From: Gillisella terrae | GTDB taxonomy: Bacteria > Pseudomonadota > Alphaproteobacteria > Rhizobiales > Rhizobiaceae | Reading direction: 5' to 3' | DNA: 64,000 bases | Assembly: GCF_004801395.1 (NCBI RefSeq) | Contig: NZ_SSOA01000004.1 | Location: 310,001-374,000 of the forward strand | Notes under the pieces: model-generated | Seen by the model: only the letters and a program-made list of their open reading frames with translations | Database searches by the model: none | What the model was told of the DNA's origin: nothing | Translations under genes and position numbers: made by a program | In this document: piece after piece, positions 60,990-64,000 of the stretch | How positions within the stretch are numbered: position 1 is the first letter of the stretch | Layout: every line of letters starts with the position of its first letter

Positions 60990-63900
60990 TTGTCTATTTC
61001 GAAAATTCTTGTCGCCAACCGTTCCGAAATCGCCATTCGCGTGTTTCGTGCCGCCAATGAACTTGGCATTAAAACCGTTGCCATCTGGGCGGAAGAAGAC
61101 AAGCTCTCCTTGCATCGTTTCAAAGCCGATGAAAGCTATCAGGTTGGTCGCGGCCCGCACCTGAAACGCGATCTTGGCCCGATTGAGAGCTATCTCTCCA
61201 TTGATGAAATCATCCGCGTTGCCAAGCTCTCGGGTGCCGATGCCATCCACCCCGGCTATGGGCTTTTGTCGGAAAGTCCTGAATTTGTTGACGCCTGCAA
61301 CGATGCAGGTTTGATTTTCATCGGCCCAAAGTCTGAGACTATGCGGCGATTGGGCAATAAGGTTGCTGCCCGCAATCTGGCCATTGAAATCGGCGTTCCG
61401 GTGGTTCCAGCCACCGAGCCATTGCCAGACGATATGACTGAAGTTGCCAAAATGGCCGCCGAGATTGGCTACCCGCTGATGCTGAAAGCCTCCTGGGGCG
61501 GTGGCGGTCGCGGCATGCGGGTGATCCGCAGTGAAGGGGATCTGGCAAAGGAAGTGACCGAGGCCAAGCGCGAAGCACAGGCGGCTTTTGGCAAGGATGA
61601 AGTGTACCTCGAAAAGCTGGTGGAACGCGCCCGCCATGTGGAAAGCCAGATTCTTGGTGACACCCATGGCAATGCCGTGCATCTGTTTGAACGCGACTGC
61701 TCGGTGCAGCGCCGCAATCAAAAGGTGGTCGAGCGCGCGCCTGCCCCTTACCTCAGCGAGAGCCAGCGGCAGGAACTGGCCGATTATTCTTTGAAAATCG
61801 CCCGCGCCACCGGCTATATCGGGGCTGGCACCGTTGAATATCTGATGGATGCCGACACGGGGAAATTCTATTTCATCGAGGTCAATCCACGCATTCAGGT
61901 CGAGCATACCGTCACTGAAGTCGTCACCGGTATCGACATCGTCAAGGCGCAGATTCACATTCTGGAAGGGGCTGCCATTGGCACGCCTGAATCCGGCGTT
62001 CCAAAACAGGAAGACATTCGGCTGAACGGCCACGCGCTGCAATGCCGCGTCACCACCGAAGACCCCGAGCATAATTTCATTCCCGATTATGGCCGAATCA
62101 CTGCCTATCGCTCTGCCGCCGGTTTCGGAATCCGGCTCGATGGCGGCACCGCATATACCGGCGCGATCATTACCCGGTATTATGATCCGCTTCTGGTCAA
62201 GGTCACAGCCGCAGGCAGCACGCCACAAGAGGCCATCAGCCGCATGGACCGCGCACTGCGCGAGTTCCGTATTCGCGGCGTTGCCACCAATCTGACCTTC
62301 CTTGAAGCCATCATCACCCATCCGAAATTTCGCGATAACACCTACACAACCCGGTTTATCGACTCGACGCCGGAACTGTTCTCGCACGTCAAGCGTCAGG
62401 ACCGCGCCACCAAGCTGTTGACCTATCTGGCCGACGTGACCGTCAACGGCCATCCAGAAACCAAAAACCGGCCCAAGCCCTCGGAAAAGGCGGCAAAGCC
62501 TGTTCTGCCCTATATTGAGGGCGAGATTGTTGACGGTACCAAGCAAAAGCTTGATGCGCTCGGCCCCAAGGGCTTTTCCGAGTGGATGCGCAATGAAAAG
62601 CGGGTGCTGATCACCGATACCACCATGCGCGATGGTCACCAATCCTTGCTGGCCACCCGGATGCGCACCCATGACATTGCCCGGATTGCGCCGATTTATG
62701 CGCGCGCGCTGCCCAATCTTTTGTCGCTCGAATGCTGGGGTGGGGCGACCTTTGATGTCTCCATGCGCTTTTTGACCGAAGACCCATGGGAGCGCCTGGC
62801 GCTGGTGCGCGAAGGTGCGCCAAACCTGCTTTTGCAAATGCTGCTGCGCGGTGCCAACGGTGTTGGCTATACCAATTACCCGGATAACGTTGTTAAATAT
62901 TTCGTCCGTCAGGCCGCCAAGGGCGGGATTGATCTGTTCCGCGTGTTCGACTGCCTGAACTGGGTCGATAACATGCGCGTCTCCATGGACGCGGTGCAGG
63001 AAGAAAACAAGCTCTGCGAAGCCACCATCTGCTACACGGGCGACCTTCTCAACAGTGCGCGGCCCAAATACGATCTGAAATATTACACAAATCTGGCCGT
63101 TGAGCTGGAAAAAGCCGGTGCCCATATTATCGCGCTGAAAGATATGGCAGGCCTTTTGAAGCCAGCGGCGGCAAAGGTGCTGTTCAAGGCGCTGCGTGAA
63201 GCCACCAGCCTGCCCATTCACTTCCACACCCATGACACCTCTGGCATTTCGGCAGCCACCGTTCTGGCCGCCATTGATGCGGGCGTGGATGCAGTGGATG
63301 CGGCTATGGATGCATTCTCTGGCAACACCTCACAGCCATGCCTTGGCTCGATTGTCGAGGCGCTGAATGGCACTGAGCGCGAATCCGGCCTTGATCCTGA
63401 ATGGATTCGCCGCATTTCCTTCTATTGGGAAGCGGTGCGCAGCCAGTATGCCGCCTTTGAAAGTGATCTGAAGGGGCCAGCCTCGGAAGTCTATTTGCAT
63501 GAAATGCCGGGTGGTCAGTTTACCAACCTGAAGGAGCAGGCCCGTTCGCTGGGTCTGGAAACTCGCTGGCACCAGGTGGCGCAGGCCTATGCTGATGCCA
63601 ACCAGATGTTTGGCGATATCGTCAAGGTCACACCATCCTCCAAGGTGGTGGGGGACATGGCCCTGATGATGGTGGCGCAAGATTTGACAGTTGCTGATGT
63701 GGAGGATCCACAAAAGGACATTGCCTTCCCGGATTCGGTTGTTGCCATGCTGAGGGGCGATCTGGGCCAACCGCCGAGTGGCTGGCCGCAAGCCCTGCAA
63801 AAGAAGGCCCTCAAGGGTGAGAAGCCTTACACGGTGCGCCCCGGCTCCCTGCTCAAGGATGCCGATCTGGAGGCTGAGCGCAAAGTGATCGAGGACAAGC

Positions 63901-64000
63901 TGGAACGGCCTGTCGATGATTTCGAATTTGCCTCTTATCTGATGTATCCCAAGGTCTTCACCGATTTTGCGCTGGCGTCAGACACTTATGGTCCGGTCTC
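60990..64000 (+). CDS. pyc: Pyruvate carboxylase, 3' end cut by window
   Basis: 1003 of about 1150 residues are visible. Pyruvate carboxylase adds bicarbonate to pyruvate to make oxaloacetate. The biotin carboxylase domain (residues 1-450) shows SKILVANRSEIAIRVFRA, IHPGYGLLSESPEF, ATP-binding ASWGGGGRGMRVIRS (near 167) and FIEVNPRIQVEHTVTE. The carboxyltransferase domain begins with ITDTTMRDGHQSLLATRMRT (near 540) and includes HFHTHDTSGISAATV. The biotinyl-lysine lies beyond the window. The start is TTG at 60990 with GAGGAGGG six bases upstream, matching family N-termini exactly. No frameshift is seen to the edge. Confidence 0.98.
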   Translation, partial: MSISKILVANRSEIAIRVFRAANELGIKTVAIWAEEDKLSLHRFKADESYQVGRGPHLKRDLGPIESYLSIDEIIRVAKLSGADAIHPGYGLLSESPEFVDACNDAGLIFIGPKSETMRRLGNKVAARNLAIEIGVPVVPATEPLPDDMTEVAKMAAEIGYPLMLKASWGGGGRGMRVIRSEGDLAKEVTEAKREAQAAFGKDEVYLEKLVERARHVESQILGDTHGNAVHLFERDCSVQRRNQKVVERAPAPYLSESQRQELADYSLKIARATGYIGAGTVEYLMDADTGKFYFIEVNPRIQVEHTVTEVVTGIDIVKAQIHILEGAAIGTPESGVPKQEDIRLNGHALQCRVTTEDPEHNFIPDYGRITAYRSAAGFGIRLDGGTAYTGAIITRYYDPLLVKVTAAGSTPQEAISRMDRALREFRIRGVATNLTFLEAIITHPKFRDNTYTTRFIDSTPELFSHVKRQDRATKLLTYLADVTVNGHPETKNRPKPSEKAAKPVLPYIEGEIVDGTKQKLDALGPKGFSEWMRNEKRVLITDTTMRDGHQSLLATRMRTHDIARIAPIYARALPNLLSLECWGGATFDVSMRFLTEDPWERLALVREGAPNLLLQMLLRGANGVGYTNYPDNVVKYFVRQAAKGGIDLFRVFDCLNWVDNMRVSMDAVQEENKLCEATICYTGDLLNSARPKYDLKYYTNLAVELEKAGAHIIALKDMAGLLKPAAAKVLFKALREATSLPIHFHTHDTSGISAATVLAAIDAGVDAVDAAMDAFSGNTSQPCLGSIVEALNGTERESGLDPEWIRRISFYWEAVRSQYAAFESDLKGPASEVYLHEMPGGQFTNLKEQARSLGLETRWHQVAQAYADANQMFGDIVKVTPSSKVVGDMALMMVAQDLTVADVEDPQKDIAFPDSVVAMLRGDLGQPPSGWPQALQKKALKGEKPYTVRPGSLLKDADLEAERKVIEDKLERPVDDFEFASYLMYPKVFTDFALASDTYGPV

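Noticed and set aside
60714-63233. 839-codon minus-strand frame antisense to pyc
   Set aside because: The plus strand encodes pyruvate carboxylase without interruption; the antisense frame has no family features.
1-64000. CRISPR array, prophage or genomic island
   Set aside because: No regularly spaced direct repeats, no integrase or phage genes, and gene content is core-like throughout.

Overview
The window is 64 kb of chromosomal-type DNA from an alphaproteobacterium of the Rhizobiaceae (Rhizobium / Agrobacterium / Allorhizobium / Sinorhizobium group). The main evidence is the cyclic beta-1,2-glucan genes ndvB (about 2830 aa) and ndvA, followed by a LuxR-type regulator and pyruvate carboxylase, which I recall as the ndvA-expR-pyc order of Sinorhizobium. 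Supporting evidence is an Lrp-type putR divergent from putA, a 180-kDa-class NAD-glutamate dehydrogenase, and dispersed rhizobial palindromic intergenic repeats. Genus and species cannot be fixed from sequence reading alone. I see no phage genes, insertion sequences, CRISPR arrays, rRNA or tRNA genes.

Layout. 1-4.0 kb: a minus-strand chemosensory operon (HD-GYP response regulator, STAS protein, CheY, CheA, CheW running off the edge) in which every visible junction is an ATGA stop/start overlap. 4.4-10 kb: a flavoprotein downstream of putA, and the divergent putR. 10-18.1 kb: housekeeping genes, namely a YigZ/IMPACT protein, an MFS permease, ispG, an OmpA-like lipoprotein, a LysE exporter, ispA, mtgA, a GST and rpmF. 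18.2-21.4 kb: the polyhydroxybutyrate locus phaR / phaA-phaB. 21.4-27.7 kb: two small envelope proteins, a Suv3-like RNA helicase with a basic tail, an S4-domain protein, a 7Fe ferredoxin and CarD. 27.7-32 kb: a repeat-rich stretch with a soluble MCP-like coiled-coil protein, DUF1737 plus a CitE-like lyase, and a small membrane protein. 32-41 kb: leuD, leuB, a PAP2 phosphatase, an MHS transporter with a large periplasmic insertion, asd, a lytic transglycosylase, carbonic anhydrase and pdxY. 41-47.5 kb: NAD-glutamate dehydrogenase and a UMF1-type MFS protein. 47.7-64 kb: ndvB, an M20 amidohydrolase on the opposite strand, ndvA, an expR-like LuxR solo, and pyc, which is cut by the window end.

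How the genes fit together. Carbon and nitrogen flow is prominent: proline to glutamate (putA), glutamate to 2-oxoglutarate (GDH), pyruvate to oxaloacetate (pyc), acetyl-CoA storage (phaAB), leucine and aspartate-family biosynthesis (leuBD, asd), and isoprenoids (ispG, ispA). Envelope functions include cyclic glucan synthesis and export, two peptidoglycan glycosyl enzymes and lipoproteins. Motility and signalling appear as the chemosensory operon, a c-di-GMP phosphodiesterase and a quorum-sensing regulator without a synthase beside it. Several genes start with TTG or GTG; these starts are supported by Shine-Dalgarno spacing or by the absence of an alternative.

The window is mostly ordinary core genome. 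The items most worth a second look are the MHS transporter insertion, the MCP-like soluble protein, the phosphodiesterase/STAS chemosensory operon, two unannotated small ORFs, and the repeat family.
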